Origin: Sphingomonas sp.
GTDB lineage: Bacteria > Pseudomonadota > Alphaproteobacteria > Sphingomonadales > Sphingomonadaceae
Assembly (NCBI GenBank): GCA_013822915.1
Contig: PNLG01000361.1
Coordinates: forward strand, 1-13,897
DNA length: 13,897 nucleotides
Direction of reading: 5' to 3'
Shown here: positions 12,764 to 13,897 of the stretch, piece after piece
How positions within the stretch are numbered: position 1 is the stretch's first letter
Layout: each line of letters opens with the position of its first letter
Position numbers and translations under genes: made by a program
Notes under the pieces: model-generated
The model's input: only the letters and a program-made list of their open reading frames with translations
The model's database searches: none
What the model was told of the DNA's origin: nothing

Positions 12764-13897
12764 TCAAGCTGTTCCTGCGGCTCGCGCGATCGAGAGGAAC
12801 AACCAGTATAACCCGCCTGCCAGCGCCATGACCGCAGGCAGGGTCAAAATCCACGCCAGCGCCATATTGCGGATCGTCGCCGCCTGCAACCCCGCGCCGC
12901 TTGCAACCGTTGCACCGGCGACGCCCGATGACAGGATATGCGTGGTCGACACCGGCAAGCCAAAGCGATCCGCAAGCAGGATTGTCGTCGCCGCCATCAG
13001 TTCAGCGGAGGCGCCCATACCATAGGTCATGTGCGTCTTGCCGATCTTCTCACCGACTGTCACGACAATGCGTTTCCACCCCACCATCGTGCCAAGTCCG
13101 AGCGCAATCGCAACGGCAATCTTCACCCAATCGGGAATGAAGCGGGTCGCCCCCTCCAGCCCCTTTTGATAGCTTTCCACCGCATTGCGATCGGCATCGT
13201 CAAAGATCGCATGGGCTTTGTCGGCTTTGATCGCCAGCTTGCTCGCGTCGAGGGTGAGATACATGTCATTGCGCAGCGCAGCCGTCGCCGTCGCAGGAAC
13301 CTGCGCCAGTCCGCCATAACGCTTCAGCATGGTGCCGATATCGGCGGAGACATCGCCAATCGCTGCATAAACAACCGGATCGCTCGCCGACTTGGTCTTC
13401 AGCGCACTTGCCAGCACTTCGCGCGCCGCGCCCGGAGTCATCACCGCACTGCCCGCGCGCCTATGAAAAACTGCCGCCGTGTCGGATGCGGCGGTCACGA
13501 GTGCCGATGCCTCAACCGTCGGCATGGCGCGATTGAGTGCATAGGCGGTCGGCGCGCAGCCGATCAGGATGAGCATGATCAGCCCCATGCCCTTTTGCCC
13601 GTCATTGCCGCCATGCGCAAAGGACACCGCAGTGCAGGTAAAGATCAGCAGCGCGCGAATACCCGTGGGTGGCGGCTCGTTCGCTGCGGGGCGCGCGTAA
13701 AGCTTGGGATTGCGCAGGATCGCCCGCATCGCAAACAACAGCAGCATCGCCCCGAGAAAACCAATCACCGGCGCAATCGCAAGGCCCGTCAGCACCTTTT
13801 GCGCCTGTGCCCATTCCACGCCCGATGTGCCGCCCGTGCCCGACGACAAGAGCTGATTGGCAAAACCCACCCCCAGGATGGAGCCGATCAGCGCATG
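12764..13897 (-). CDS. PiT-family inorganic phosphate transporter, 5' end outside the window
   Basis: The frame is open to the window edge (HALIGSILG precedes the GTG-coded residue at 13870), so the N-terminus is missing and 13870 is not the start. About 377 residues are seen. PiT proteins import metal-phosphate with protons or sodium across the inner membrane. The two inverted PiT signature regions are present: FAHGGNDGQKGMG in the first half, and LADRFGLPVSTTHILSSGVAGATVASG in the second. Several hydrophobic spans flank a long hydrophilic loop (about 13130-13500 in nucleotides, from SDTAAVFHRRAGS to RFIPDW), which is typical of the larger bacterial PiT proteins. The C-terminal span LAWILTLPAVMALAGGLYWLF is intact. 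Specificity between phosphate and sulphate cannot be decided from sequence, but phosphate is more likely. The stop lies 127 bp upstream of the flagellin ATG on the same strand. I see no convincing terminator. Confidence 0.92.
   Translation of the reverse strand, partial: HALIGSILGVGFANQLLSSGTGGTSGVEWAQAQKVLTGLAIAPVIGFLGAMLLLFAMRAILRNPKLYARPAANEPPPTGIRALLIFTCTAVSFAHGGNDGQKGMGLIMLILIGCAPTAYALNRAMPTVEASALVTAASDTAAVFHRRAGSAVMTPGAAREVLASALKTKSASDPVVYAAIGDVSADIGTMLKRYGGLAQVPATATAALRNDMYLTLDASKLAIKADKAHAIFDDADRNAVESYQKGLEGATRFIPDWVKIAVAIALGLGTMVGWKRIVVTVGEKIGKTHMTYGMGASAELMAATTILLADRFGLPVSTTHILSSGVAGATVASGAGLQAATIRNMALAWILTLPAVMALAGGLYWLFLSIARAAGTA

Noticed and set aside
1..13897. Defence island, prophage, biosynthetic cluster or CRISPR array
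   Set aside because: All large frames are accounted for by housekeeping, transport, flagellar or enzyme genes. No array-like repeats, integrase, nuclease or synthase modules are present.

Overview
This window looks like an ordinary chromosomal segment of a high-GC alphaproteobacterium, most likely a sphingomonad (Sphingomonas or a close relative). The grounds are the gene order trpF-trpB-trpA-accD-folC, high-GC codon use, a small protein resembling a sphingomonad DUF, and an intergenic palindromic repeat of a type I associate with sphingomonad genomes. These are recognitions from memory and from the sequence, not database results. I see no tRNA, rRNA, CRISPR array, transposase or phage gene.

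Layout. Positions 2-1165 hold the C-terminal part of an M1-family zinc aminopeptidase, cut by the window edge. Positions 1214-6402 hold a same-strand cluster: trpF, trpB and trpA (three steps of tryptophan synthesis), accD (acetyl-CoA carboxylase carboxyltransferase beta subunit) and folC (folate synthesis and polyglutamylation). trpF/trpB and trpA/accD are joined by ATGA overlaps. A small DUF6628-like gene (6459-6896) ends tail to tail with a leftward pair, ampG (muropeptide permease) followed by a membrane-anchored TPR protein. Rightward again come an orphan Rieske oxygenase alpha subunit (9021-10163), an RluB-type pseudouridine synthase and rsmD; the last two modify rRNA and overlap by one base. 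The right end is leftward: a short flagellin gene with a candidate sigma-28 promoter, and a PiT-family phosphate transporter cut by the window edge.

The most unusual stretch is the 261-bp gap between trpB and trpA, which are normally almost contiguous. The last 56 bp of trpB, including the stop codon, are present twice with one synonymous difference. The copies are separated by 129 bp that contains an 89-bp palindromic repeat (3145-3233). Just before the trpA start, on the minus strand, is a consensus-looking SOS promoter: TTGACA, a 17-bp spacer and AACATT, with a perfect alphaproteobacterial LexA box (GAAC-N7-GAAC). Two short frames linked by GTGA, GTGA and ATGA overlaps run from the trpB stop to the trpA start, so translational coupling may survive the insertion. 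The accD-folC junction shows a similar, weaker arrangement. I found no new multi-gene system; the novelty here is regulatory and structural.
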